32,091 nucleotides of DNA from Promethearchaeia archaeon (GTDB lineage Archaea; Asgardarchaeota; Lokiarchaeia; Sigyniarchaeales; SOKP01): contig JAHQWS010000208.1 in assembly GCA_029856295.1 (NCBI GenBank), positions 1 through 32,091 on the forward strand. Direction: 5' to 3'. This document shows, piece by piece, positions 1-9,375 of the stretch (position 1 is its first letter; each line of letters opens with the position of its first letter). A model generated the notes under the pieces. It was not told where the DNA came from and did no database searches. It worked only from the letters and a program-made list of their open reading frames with translations. The position numbers and the translations under genes are program-made.

Positions 1-2
1 AG

Positions 3-542
3 GGAGCGGTTATTATCAAAAAAAACATGTTACATCGTTGTGATCCTCAAGGGTGTAAAGCTTGTGTCAATATTTGTCCGACTGAATCTTTTTTCATACC
101 TGAAAGCGCGGAAGATGTTTTAAAATATGGAAAAATAGCTTGTAATGAAGATGCTTGTTTTTATTGCGGAGCATGTGAGAATTCTTGCCCGGACGATTTG
201 ATCATTGTAGAACGGGAAGATATTGAAATAAATAATCCTAAAACAGTGGGGAGCTTCCCCTGGATTGAGGGTTGGGTAAAAAATATAAAAGAGATTTTAA
301 GAAAAAGATTAATTCAGAGAGAAAAAGAGCCTATAGATATTCCAATTATCGAACAAGAAATTGAGAAAGTAAAAGAAAAGATTTTAGAAGAAGTTCTTCA
401 ATTAACTGACGAGGATCGAGAGAAATTAAACGATTTAAACGATAAAATTCAAGCTTTACTTAAGTCGAAGAAGATTCGATATTGGATAAAAGATAAAAAG
501 ACAGATAAAATTGCAAAAGAATTAAAAAAGCAATTAAACTGA
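3..542 (+). CDS. 4Fe-4S dicluster ferredoxin-domain protein, 5'-truncated by the window edge
   Basis: Two Cys clusters (CDPQGCKACVNICP, CFYCGACENSCP). The frame stays open upstream of the ATG at 27 (GAVIIKKN-MLHRC...), so the real start is probably outside the window. Confidence 0.8.
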   Translation, partial: GAVIIKKNMLHRCDPQGCKACVNICPTESFFIPESAEDVLKYGKIACNEDACFYCGACENSCPDDLIIVEREDIEINNPKTVGSFPWIEGWVKNIKEILRKRLIQREKEPIDIPIIEQEIEKVKEKILEEVLQLTDEDREKLNDLNDKIQALLKSKKIRYWIKDKKTDKIAKELKKQLN

Positions 543-634
543 TCAATTTTTCATAATCTATTTTTAATTTTTATCATATTCAATAGTTATTTATACCATA
601 AAGTGTAATTATTTTTCTATCAAATTAAAATTGA

Positions 635-1837
635 ATGATTTTTGTGGCGCAGAAAAGATTCAAGACAATTGATATATTTCGTGGACTTGCTATGTTTTAC
701 ATGATTGGTGGACATCTTATGGACTGGTGGATTCAACCAGAGAGCCGTTGGTTATGGTATCTTATAATTTTTCTGTGTTCATGGGTGGGAGCAGCGGGAT
801 TTCTATTTGTTTCAGGGATAAGCAGTATTATTTCATATAGAAAAGGAATACTTATGGCGGAAAAATCAGATGTGTTTACTAAAGAAATGGTGAAAAACGG
901 TTTTATATTCCGCGCGTTATTAATAGTTTTAATTGGCTTAATTTTCAATACTTGTATCGCTATTGCATTGATGGATCCCTTTTATATATGGACATGGTTC
1001 ATCTTGTTTACAATAGGCATCTCCCTATTACTTGCAGTTCCATTATTAAATTCTTCGAAAATGACAAGAATTTGTATTTCGGGAATATCATGGATCCTTA
1101 ATCATTTATTATTCTCAATTTTAAGCGTATATGATGGACAATTTAATTTTTTTGGGATTTTATATCATATATTATATCACTCTCCTGATCAAGATATAGT
1201 TTTAGGATTTTTTCCATTTCTTCTCTATGGAACTGTTGTCGGAGATATATTATTCGAGGTAAGTAATACTAAAAATCCAATCGAAAGGAAGAGTGAAATT
1301 AAAAATAAGCTTTTAATCCCTTCATTAGCCATAGGATCAATTCTTATTTTTTTTGGTTTGTGGTTCTGGCATCCGAATTATGATGTGAAGGTTTTAACCC
1401 ACCCGACGAATTTTTACTGGACGATTTTTTCTTGCGGAGTTCAAATCATCATATTCTCAGTTGGTATTTATCTTGAAGAATATGTGAAAACCGAAAAAAA
1501 TTACAGATTTCTATTCTATTTTTCTTATTATTCGTTAACTATCTACTTAGCCCATTATCTATTATTTTTTGTGCCGTTACACGGGCAATTAAATGCGGTA
1601 ATTTTCTGGTTCTTCTTTATCCCAATTTTCATCATTATGGGGCTTATTCTTAGAATGTTCTTTAAAAAATATAAAAGTAAAATTGCGTTAAAAACTCTAA
1701 TAGGTATAGCAAGTATGATTTTAACCTTGGAAGTGGAGAAAAGAAAGAGGAACTTATCGAAAACTTCAATAAAAGGCCTTAAAAAGATGTACATTAGTAC
1801 TATATTCGGAGCAAAAAGGACGAGTGAATTGAAGTGA
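635..1837 (+). CDS. Multi-pass membrane acyltransferase-like protein (DUF1624/heparan-alpha-glucosaminide N-acetyltransferase-like)
   Basis: N-terminal KRFKTIDIFRGLAMFYMIGGHLMDWW followed by many hydrophobic segments. Confidence 0.65.
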   Translation: MIFVAQKRFKTIDIFRGLAMFYMIGGHLMDWWIQPESRWLWYLIIFLCSWVGAAGFLFVSGISSIISYRKGILMAEKSDVFTKEMVKNGFIFRALLIVLIGLIFNTCIAIALMDPFYIWTWFILFTIGISLLLAVPLLNSSKMTRICISGISWILNHLLFSILSVYDGQFNFFGILYHILYHSPDQDIVLGFFPFLLYGTVVGDILFEVSNTKNPIERKSEIKNKLLIPSLAIGSILIFFGLWFWHPNYDVKVLTHPTNFYWTIFSCGVQIIIFSVGIYLEEYVKTEKNYRFLFYFSYYSLTIYLAHYLLFFVPLHGQLNAVIFWFFFIPIFIIMGLILRMFFKKYKSKIALKTLIGIASMILTLEVEKRKRNLSKTSIKGLKKMYISTIFGAKRTSELK

Positions 1838-1984
1838 TAAAAATACTCGAAATATTAAAAATTTGCTTCTAAATTGTTTCAACTAAACTAAAAATCCAAA
1901 ATGGTTACAAAAGAATTAAAAAACCATTCATATTTAATAATTTAACCTTCAATGGATCTAAAATTTCAAAAATAATTGATATAA

Positions 1985-2530
1985 ATGTTCTTAGAAAAAT
2001 TATCTGATAAGCCATCTCCAAAAAACACGAAACTATTGCTCCTTATTGGCATTGTACTTCTAGTAGTTTTTTCCGCAATAATGCAATATTTTTCTGGATT
2101 AGCGAATTATCCCGTAAGTTTTATTGAAAGTCAGCTTTCTTTTTCTGGTTCTAAAATTAAATATTGGTTTAGTAGAATGAGTGCCGAGGAATTAAGATAT
2201 TATTCTATTACCCAAGCCCTCGATTACGGATTTATGACCGGCTTAGGACTTATAATATTTGATCTAACTCTTATTATTACGAGAAAATTCGATGAAGAAT
2301 CAGGTTGGAGAAAATCAGGTTATACTGTCGCCGTATTAGGGATATTAGCGGCTTCTTTTGATGGTATTGAAAATATATTTATTTTCTTAATGCTTAGTGA
2401 TCCCTCGGGGTTTCCAGATATATGGGCTATTGCTCACTCTTGTTTTGCTCTGGTAAAATTGATAATATACTTTTTGATTTTTACAATTTGGACTATTAGT
2501 GCAGTGTTAGCTCGACTAGTTAAAAAGTAA
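1985..2530 (+). CDS. Hypothetical membrane protein with about four TM segments
   Basis: Intact 181 aa ORF with hydrophobic segments; no family recognised. Confidence 0.6.
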   Translation: MFLEKLSDKPSPKNTKLLLLIGIVLLVVFSAIMQYFSGLANYPVSFIESQLSFSGSKIKYWFSRMSAEELRYYSITQALDYGFMTGLGLIIFDLTLIITRKFDEESGWRKSGYTVAVLGILAASFDGIENIFIFLMLSDPSGFPDIWAIAHSCFALVKLIIYFLIFTIWTISAVLARLVKK

Positions 2531-2682
2531 TTAAGTTTAAATTTAAAAAAATTAAATTAAAAGCTTTTTTTTAAGCAATATTTTATTTAAAAACACAAAA
2601 ATATTCCTTGTTTTTATAATTTCTTGAATAAATAATTTAATCTTTTACTTGAATTCAAATTAATAGAAGATAAAGCATTTTT

Positions 2683-2982
2683 ATGATTTTAAAAGTAAAG
2701 GTCCACAACAATAAAATAAAGAAAAATAATAAAGGAATAACTGTATGTATTCAAATAAATAAAGAACTTAAAGAAGATCTAAAACAATTATTCCAATTTT
2801 TTGAAGAAAATATACAAGTTACAAAACAAATGAGATTGCATAAATATTACAAGATAACTTCTGAAAATCCTGCAATCCTCCTTTCACTTGTTTCTACCAT
2901 TAATGAACTTATACCAGAAATTTACTTTAGTACTGAAAATCCAATTGAAAAAAAAGAAATACTAAACATTGAGAAGGTTTAA
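2683..2982 (+). CDS. Hypothetical protein (99 aa)
   Basis: Intact ORF with plausible composition; family not recognised. Confidence 0.4.
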   Translation: MILKVKVHNNKIKKNNKGITVCIQINKELKEDLKQLFQFFEENIQVTKQMRLHKYYKITSENPAILLSLVSTINELIPEIYFSTENPIEKKEILNIEKV

Positions 2983-3057
2983 ATTAGTACTCTAATTCAA
3001 CTAAACTCATTAAATTAACTCAATCTAATAATAATAGAAAAATTATAGAGAATAAAG

Positions 3058-3161
3058 TGGGAGGGGGGGGATTCGAACTTCCAGAAGGCTATCGACGTGG
3101 TAGCCTTTCCCCGGCCCCTTGGTCCCAAACCAAGAATCATACCAGGCTAGACCACCCTCCC
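3058..3161 (-). tRNA. tRNA-Pro(TGG) containing a 30-nt intron in the T-arm (intron 3079-3108)
   Basis: On the minus strand: GGGAGGG...CTTGG-TTTGGGA-CCAAG...GGGG-[30 nt]-G-TTCGAAT-CCCCC-CCCTCCC-A. Acceptor, anticodon and T stems all pair once the 30 nt are removed. CCA is not encoded. Confidence 0.9.
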
Positions 3162-3347
3162 ACAATTTCAGATTGGGAAGTTAAATTGATAAAAAATTTA
3201 AAAAATACAATTTAAACTTATTTTTATAAGAATTAATGTTATTTTTTCAATTTTTCTTTTTTTAATACTGAATAAGATATAATTATTTCTAATTTATATT
3301 TAATTAAACGTTATAGAAGAGAAAGAATATTTTTTATAGTTATAAAA

Positions 3348-3926
3348 TTGGAAAATATTATTTATATTCAAAAAATTGGAGAAATAGACCAAGCAGCTTT
3401 AATCAAATTAAAAAAGAATTTAAACCCCCTTTTCAAAGAGTTTATAGACAAAGTTAAAGTCTCACCGGATACAATCACTTTAGAGGATTCAGATTATCAT
3501 AAATCAAGGAGACAGTATAATGCCTCATCAATTATTAGAAAACTTATAAAACATGTAAACAACAAAGAATACTTTCGCACTTTAGGTGTTATGGATAATG
3601 ATATTTACACACGAAAATTAAATTTTGTATTTGGCATTGCTATAGTTCCTAAGCCTCAATTCATGAAATCCGAGGGAGTAGCTCTAATCTCTATTACTCG
3701 ATTAAGAGAAACATTTTATAGAAGAGAAGATGATGAGACTTTGTTTGACCTTAGAGTACTTAAAGAAGCTATTCACGAGTTAGGACACACATTTGGTTTA
3801 AGACATTGTGATAATCATTGTATTATGCAATTTTCAAATCATTTAGCTGATACTGATAAAAAACCTCCTGAATTTTGTGAATCATGCCAAAAAGAATTAA
3901 AATTAATTATCAATACGATAAAATAA
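3348..3926 (+). CDS. amzA: Archaemetzincin-type zinc metalloprotease (TTG start)
   Basis: HELGHTFGLRHCDNHCIMQFSNH...CESC matches the HExxHxxGxxHC...CxM...CxxC signature. Confidence 0.85.
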   Translation: MENIIYIQKIGEIDQAALIKLKKNLNPLFKEFIDKVKVSPDTITLEDSDYHKSRRQYNASSIIRKLIKHVNNKEYFRTLGVMDNDIYTRKLNFVFGIAIVPKPQFMKSEGVALISITRLRETFYRREDDETLFDLRVLKEAIHELGHTFGLRHCDNHCIMQFSNHLADTDKKPPEFCESCQKELKLIINTIK

Positions 3927-3931
3927 CTTAT

Positions 3932-4927
3932 TTAATAACGTAGTTCAAATTTCTTATGAAGTTCTTCGCTTATTTTTAAAATTTTCTTATAGTCTTTAAC
4001 TAATTTTATTAAATCATTAGGGATATTTTTTAACCCAAAGTAAGCTCCTGCTAGAGAACCACCAATTGCTCCTACTGTATCACTATCCCCTCCAGCAGTT
4101 GCCAATTCGAAAATACAATCTCTAAATGAATTTAGCTTTTTTAAGAAAATGAAAATTGAACATACAACTGTGCTAATTGCATAAGGATGAACAAAAGCAT
4201 GACCTAAATAATCTTCGATAAAGAAAGGCGATTTCACACCAATTTGAGAAAATTTAATCAAGCCTGCTTTAATAGATACATGCAAATTTGATTTTAATTT
4301 GTTTAAAATTTCAACAAATTCTTCCCAAATCTCCTCTTGAGAACCAGATATAGAGGATATTATTACATCAAAAAATTGGTCTACAGAAAACCTGAGTTTT
4401 GGATCTTTATCAATTAAATAAGCAATTGCACTAGCGATAACTATTGAGCCAGCTGAGGCTGCGGGATGTGAATGCGTTAGAATACTCGATTTTATAGCCG
4501 CAGATTTTAATCCTTTAAAGTCTTTATAATAAAATAATCCAATGGGTGCTATTCGCATGGCGGTACCATTTCCTCCCGAATTGGAAGCAGCATTTTCCCA
4601 AGGTATACCATATTTTAATTTTCTTATTGAAGATATACAGCCGTATCCTGCTCCAATGGGAGGATCATCCAACCACTTTATATATTCTGAAATGAAATTA
4701 TTAAGATTAAATCCATTGCCTCTAATTAACGCCTCTGCCGTATGTAATGTAAGTTGAGTATCATCAGTATAAGTTTTGAATAAATTCTTTTTATTTTGGA
4801 TGAATTCTTCAAAAGTGTTAAAATTTGCATAGATTTCAGATCTCAATTTTCCTTCAAATGGACGACCCAGAGTGTCTCCTATTGCTACTCCTAACAAAGA
4901 GCCTTGAAATTTGTCTAAAATTTCCAT
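3932..4927 (-). CDS. ADP-ribosylglycohydrolase (DraG-like) family protein
   Basis: QGSLLGVAIGDTLGRPFEG, TDDTQLTLH, GNGTAMRIAPIGL and GGDSDTVGAIGGSLAGAYFG motifs. Confidence 0.9.
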   Translation of the reverse strand: MEILDKFQGSLLGVAIGDTLGRPFEGKLRSEIYANFNTFEEFIQNKKNLFKTYTDDTQLTLHTAEALIRGNGFNLNNFISEYIKWLDDPPIGAGYGCISSIRKLKYGIPWENAASNSGGNGTAMRIAPIGLFYYKDFKGLKSAAIKSSILTHSHPAASAGSIVIASAIAYLIDKDPKLRFSVDQFFDVIISSISGSQEEIWEEFVEILNKLKSNLHVSIKAGLIKFSQIGVKSPFFIEDYLGHAFVHPYAISTVVCSIFIFLKKLNSFRDCIFELATAGGDSDTVGAIGGSLAGAYFGLKNIPNDLIKLVKDYKKILKISEELHKKFELRY

Positions 4928-5011
4928 ATAAATTTAATGTGATTTAATAGTTTTTCTCAAAAAATTGAATTTTTATGAGAATATTATTCAATATTAATAA
5001 AATTTTAAACA

Positions 5012-5395
5012 TTAATCAGGAGAGGAATTAGAGATATTTAAAACTTTTTCTATCTCCTTGACTAAATCAGCAAAGCTAAACGGTTTTTCTAAAAAACTAA
5101 TTGCTCCATTTAATAATGCCAATTTTTTTATGCTTTTATCAGCACTAGTAAAAATAATTTTTGTCCTAATATTACGTTCTAAGATTTCTTTTGTCGCCTC
5201 AATCCCGTTTTTAATTGGCATTCGATGATCCATTAAGATAATATCTAAATTCCCAGAATTTATATCGTATAACTGAACAGCCTCTTCTCCATTATTTGCT
5301 TTCCCTATAACATTAAATCCAGAGGTTTTTAAAATCATTTCATATAGCCTTTGTAATGACAAATCATCCTCGACGATCAATATATTTGCCGCTAT
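5012..5395 (-). CDS. CheY-like response regulator receiver protein; the track start is TTG 5380, an ATA start at 5395 is favoured
   Basis: ANILIVEDD, LMDHRMP and KPF receiver motifs. SD GGAGGTG (plus 5403-5409) sits 7 nt before ATA. Confidence 0.85.
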   Translation of the reverse strand: MAANILIVEDDLSLQRLYEMILKTSGFNVIGKANNGEEAVQLYDINSGNLDIILMDHRMPIKNGIEATKEILERNIRTKIIFTSADKSIKKLALLNGAISFLEKPFSFADLVKEIEKVLNISNSSPD

Positions 5396-5641
5396 TTTAT
5401 GGCACCTCCAGAGTTAAACCAATATAACGCTCTTTTAAATAAAAGAGAAGCCCCAATACTTTTTTTAACAGGTATACTTTTTTTATCAAAATATTTATAT
5501 TTAATAATTTGGTTATCGAAATTTTTATAAATTTGTAGAAATAAAAATTTATTTAACAAAAATGAATATCTCTAAGTTTAAATTATTACTTCCGGTAATT
5601 ATCATAGTATATTCACGATTTATGATATTGCAATAATAAAT

Positions 5642-8600
5642 TTATGCTTCCGGAATTAAGATTATAAAATTGCTCCCTTTTGAATAATCTCCATTAATCT
5701 TATCTTCCACTTTAACAGTCGCGTCATAACTTTCCAGTATTCTTTTTATTAATAACAACCCTAATCCAATTCCCCCTGGTTTGTCTTCGGTATAATCACG
5801 CTGAAATATTACGTTTTTCATAATGTCTGGTATACCAACACCATTATCAATGCATTCAATTTTCACATATTTCATATTATCCATTAAAGTTTTAGATATT
5901 TTAATTTGAATCTCAATTGTCGGATTTCTATTATGTTTAACAGCGTTAATAATTATGTCTTCAAATACGTCAAATATTAACTCATTTGCCTCAATAAGAT
6001 ATTGTTTTTCAGGAGAATGAAAACTGATATTAATTTGTTTATGGAGAAAATTCTTTTTTATCGAATTTATAACACTTTTTAGAACACTGCAAACCTCTAT
6101 AGAATATAATGGCTTCTTAAACTCTTCAAGCTCCGACAGTTTCTGAACATTTGATACTAATTTTGCCCCTCTTGAAACCTGTTCTTTTATGAGGTTGGCA
6201 ACTTCAACGTAATCTTGTAATTTTTCCGGAATATTAGAATATAACATGGCAAGCTCGTTTGACGATAAAATGTTTTGGAATATATTGTTGATATCATGAG
6301 TAAATAAGTCCTTATATAAGTTAATTCGATTATATGCTTCACGATATTTTTTTTCGGATTTCTTGAGTAATTGTTCTGATTCAAATTTCTGAATGATAAT
6401 TCCCATTTGCTTGCCGATCGCCACCAATAACTCTAATTCATTATGGAAGAGAACTTGATGAACTGGAGAACCAATGTTAAGGCTTCCCACGTATTCATCC
6501 TTAGAACGGAGTGGAACGATTACACTAGAATATACACCCAATTCTTTTGAATTTTCTATAAACTCCGAGAAATCTTCAATATAAAAGGGCTTATTCTTGT
6601 CAAATATTGTGTGAAAAAGACCTGTTGTTATGTCCACATCTTCTACTGCGGCAATAAAGTCAGGATGGACATTTTTATGAAGAATTAGGATGTTATGTTT
6701 TGTATTATAATCATAAAGATAAATTCCTCCTCTGTCGAAATCTATAATATCCAAAACTTGATCATATGATTTTTCCAAGAACTCTTGGAGGCTCTGGGAT
6801 TCGTTACCTAGCGTGATTATCCTATTCAACACTGATAATTCGATATTTTTTTCTTTTAATTTTTGTTCTGCTAACTTTATATCTGTAATATCAGTAGTTG
6901 TTCCTCTGAATCCATTTATTTTACCATCTTTAATTATTGGTCTTGAATGGATTCTACCGTAAATTTTGCTTCCATCCTTTTTGAGCATTTCATATTCATT
7001 TAGAGAAGTAGATTTTCCGGTTGATATGTCATTTATTCTCTTCTTAGCCTTGCTCAATGAATCAGATGTTAAAAGTTGGGCAATATTCAATCCGTCTTTT
7101 ACTTCCTGAGGTGAATATCCGAACATAATATATCCCGCAAGATTAATATATTTAAGATTCATATCTAAATCTGCTTCAAAAATAGTATCCGGCAACAATT
7201 CTGCCATGTCTCTATACTTTTCTTCGGATTCTTTTAATTTTTGCTCGGCAATCTTCTTATCTGTGATATCTGTAATAGATATTAATTCAGCATTTCTTCC
7301 TTGATATAAAATATTTTTAGAATATTGATCAATCCATTTTACTTGGCCTGATTTCGAAATTATTCTATAAGAAACGTATGGTTTTAGATTAAATTCTCCA
7401 GCCCTTCTTAAGTCTCGTTGCTCTCTGAGTCTTGGTAAATCGTCTGGATGAATGATATTGGTAATGTTAAAACTTTTGGTCCATGTATGCATTTCTTCTA
7501 ATGAATATACGAGTATTTCTGCTACTGCTTTATTTGCATATTTAACTTGGTCATCTTGAATAATTCCAATACCCATAAATGATTGTTCAGCTATTTTTCT
7601 AAATTTCTCTTCTGATTCTATTAATTCTTGTTCTGCTTTCTTACGTTCAGTAATATCATTAAAAGTTACCGCAAAATATCCCTTTTTAGGAGAATAACCA
7701 GAAACTTTAAACCAGCGATCGATTTGTTCAGAATAATCTTCTACGGTCAATGGAACTCCTGTAAGTCCCACATTACCAAACTTACCAATCCAATCTGCCG
7801 GATCATTTTCTGTTCCAGGCAATATTTCAGTTACAGTCTTTCCTATTATCTCAATTGCCTTCAAACCTGTCATTTTTTCAAAGGAGGGATTTGCCTCAAT
7901 ATATTTATAATTAACTGGTTTATTGTTTTCATCTACAATTACTTCATGTAAAGCAAAAGCAGCATTCATATTTTCAAATAACGTTCGATATTTTTCCTCA
8001 GATTCTCTTAGTTTTTGGTCTATCATCCATTTTTCACTAATATCTTCAATAGTTGCGACCATTCCATCAAAATTTCTATTTTCATCGAAAATAGGAGACG
8101 CATTTATAGAAAGATATCTTTTTTGACCATTAGGCCATTGAATTGCATGCCTCATATCAAATACAGATTCTCTTGTATTTTTCACTTTTTCAAATGGTAA
8201 TTCCTCATCAGGAAAAGGATTTCCATCATAATCAGTAATTTTCCAACCTGAAGCATTATATGTACGCTGAGTTATCTCATCTTTAGTTAATCCTAATATC
8301 TTTTCTGCTTTTGGATTGGCAAAGATAATTTTCCCAACCTTATTTACCACAGAAATTCCAACTGGACTTGTATCTGTTATTCGACCTAAAATATCCCGTT
8401 CTCGACGCAAATTCTCTTCTATATATTTTCGAGCAGTTATATCTCTTGTAATTTCAACCATACCTATTATATTTCCATTATCATCTCGTACAAGAAAACC
8501 CAATATAGACCAGACTCTTCCATCTGGGGTCCTCATTTCTTCTGATTCCGGTTTTCCTGTTTCTAGCGCTCTTAACACGGGACAATTTTCACAAGGTTCA

Positions 8601-9166
8601 TTTCTTTTCTGCCACAATTCATAGCATTTACGACCTATTATTGTTTCATTTGGTAAATTTAAAGAATCGCTTGCTGCTTGATTGGCCCAAATGATATTTT
8701 GGTCAGTATCATAATAAATAATATGATCGGATACTGCTTTCAATATCAATGATTTTTCTTGTTCTTCTTTTTTTAATGACTGTTCTGCTAATTTTTGCTT
8801 GGTTATATCTTCTGTATGAATAAGAATTAAATCTGGTTCTATATAATCATAAAATCTAACAAGTATCTTTTCCTTTCCAGTTGTAACAAGTTTATGAATT
8901 GTTTCCCTTGAGATATTTGTTCTTTTACTTAAGCAAAGTTTTAAATCCTCTCTAATTTTAGGTCTATCTCTATAATGCTCTGATGCTTTGATTCCAATTA
9001 AATTTCTTATTTTTCCCTCAGTAATTACTTCTGCGGCCTTATTAAAATCAATTAAAATTAAATCTTCTCCAACTTTTTGCCAGAGATATATAGGATGCGG
9101 GAGTACATTAAAAACAGCTTTATAATTTTTTCCAAGAACTCTCAAGTTTCGTTCATTCTGAACCAT
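5642..9166 (-). CDS. Soluble sensor histidine kinase with six PAS domains, a GAF domain and a HATPase domain
   Basis: Repeated PAS blocks ending in DIT-type motifs; GAF-like segment; HDINNIFQNI phosphoacceptor region; DNGVGIP and GGIGLGL ATPase motifs; no TM segment seen. Confidence 0.9.
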   Translation of the reverse strand: MVQNERNLRVLGKNYKAVFNVLPHPIYLWQKVGEDLILIDFNKAAEVITEGKIRNLIGIKASEHYRDRPKIREDLKLCLSKRTNISRETIHKLVTTGKEKILVRFYDYIEPDLILIHTEDITKQKLAEQSLKKEEQEKSLILKAVSDHIIYYDTDQNIIWANQAASDSLNLPNETIIGRKCYELWQKRNEPCENCPVLRALETGKPESEEMRTPDGRVWSILGFLVRDDNGNIIGMVEITRDITARKYIEENLRRERDILGRITDTSPVGISVVNKVGKIIFANPKAEKILGLTKDEITQRTYNASGWKITDYDGNPFPDEELPFEKVKNTRESVFDMRHAIQWPNGQKRYLSINASPIFDENRNFDGMVATIEDISEKWMIDQKLRESEEKYRTLFENMNAAFALHEVIVDENNKPVNYKYIEANPSFEKMTGLKAIEIIGKTVTEILPGTENDPADWIGKFGNVGLTGVPLTVEDYSEQIDRWFKVSGYSPKKGYFAVTFNDITERKKAEQELIESEEKFRKIAEQSFMGIGIIQDDQVKYANKAVAEILVYSLEEMHTWTKSFNITNIIHPDDLPRLREQRDLRRAGEFNLKPYVSYRIISKSGQVKWIDQYSKNILYQGRNAELISITDITDKKIAEQKLKESEEKYRDMAELLPDTIFEADLDMNLKYINLAGYIMFGYSPQEVKDGLNIAQLLTSDSLSKAKKRINDISTGKSTSLNEYEMLKKDGSKIYGRIHSRPIIKDGKINGFRGTTTDITDIKLAEQKLKEKNIELSVLNRIITLGNESQSLQEFLEKSYDQVLDIIDFDRGGIYLYDYNTKHNILILHKNVHPDFIAAVEDVDITTGLFHTIFDKNKPFYIEDFSEFIENSKELGVYSSVIVPLRSKDEYVGSLNIGSPVHQVLFHNELELLVAIGKQMGIIIQKFESEQLLKKSEKKYREAYNRINLYKDLFTHDINNIFQNILSSNELAMLYSNIPEKLQDYVEVANLIKEQVSRGAKLVSNVQKLSELEEFKKPLYSIEVCSVLKSVINSIKKNFLHKQINISFHSPEKQYLIEANELIFDVFEDIIINAVKHNRNPTIEIQIKISKTLMDNMKYVKIECIDNGVGIPDIMKNVIFQRDYTEDKPGGIGLGLLLIKRILESYDATVKVEDKINGDYSKGSNFIILIPEA

Positions 9167-9375
9167 TAAAATCTAACAACCCTCATTTTTATTATTATTT
9201 GATTTTTATATTGAAAATTTTTACAATCATAAAGAAAAAGTTTTATTATTTAATCTTTAGCCTTATTAAAATTTGAATTTGTGGTTCTAAACACTTTAAA
9301 TCAAAGAGAAATAATAAGAAAAGATAAATTTTAATTACTCCTTATTTATTTATTCAAAAGTGAAATGATGGAAAT

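Noticed and set aside
7628-8624. Several plus-strand ORFs inside the histidine kinase gene
   Set aside because: Antisense shadows of a well-supported coding region. The same applies to small ORFs opposite argG, dapA, dapB, DUF362, M24, dapF, cdhD, the ligase and the synthetase paralogs.
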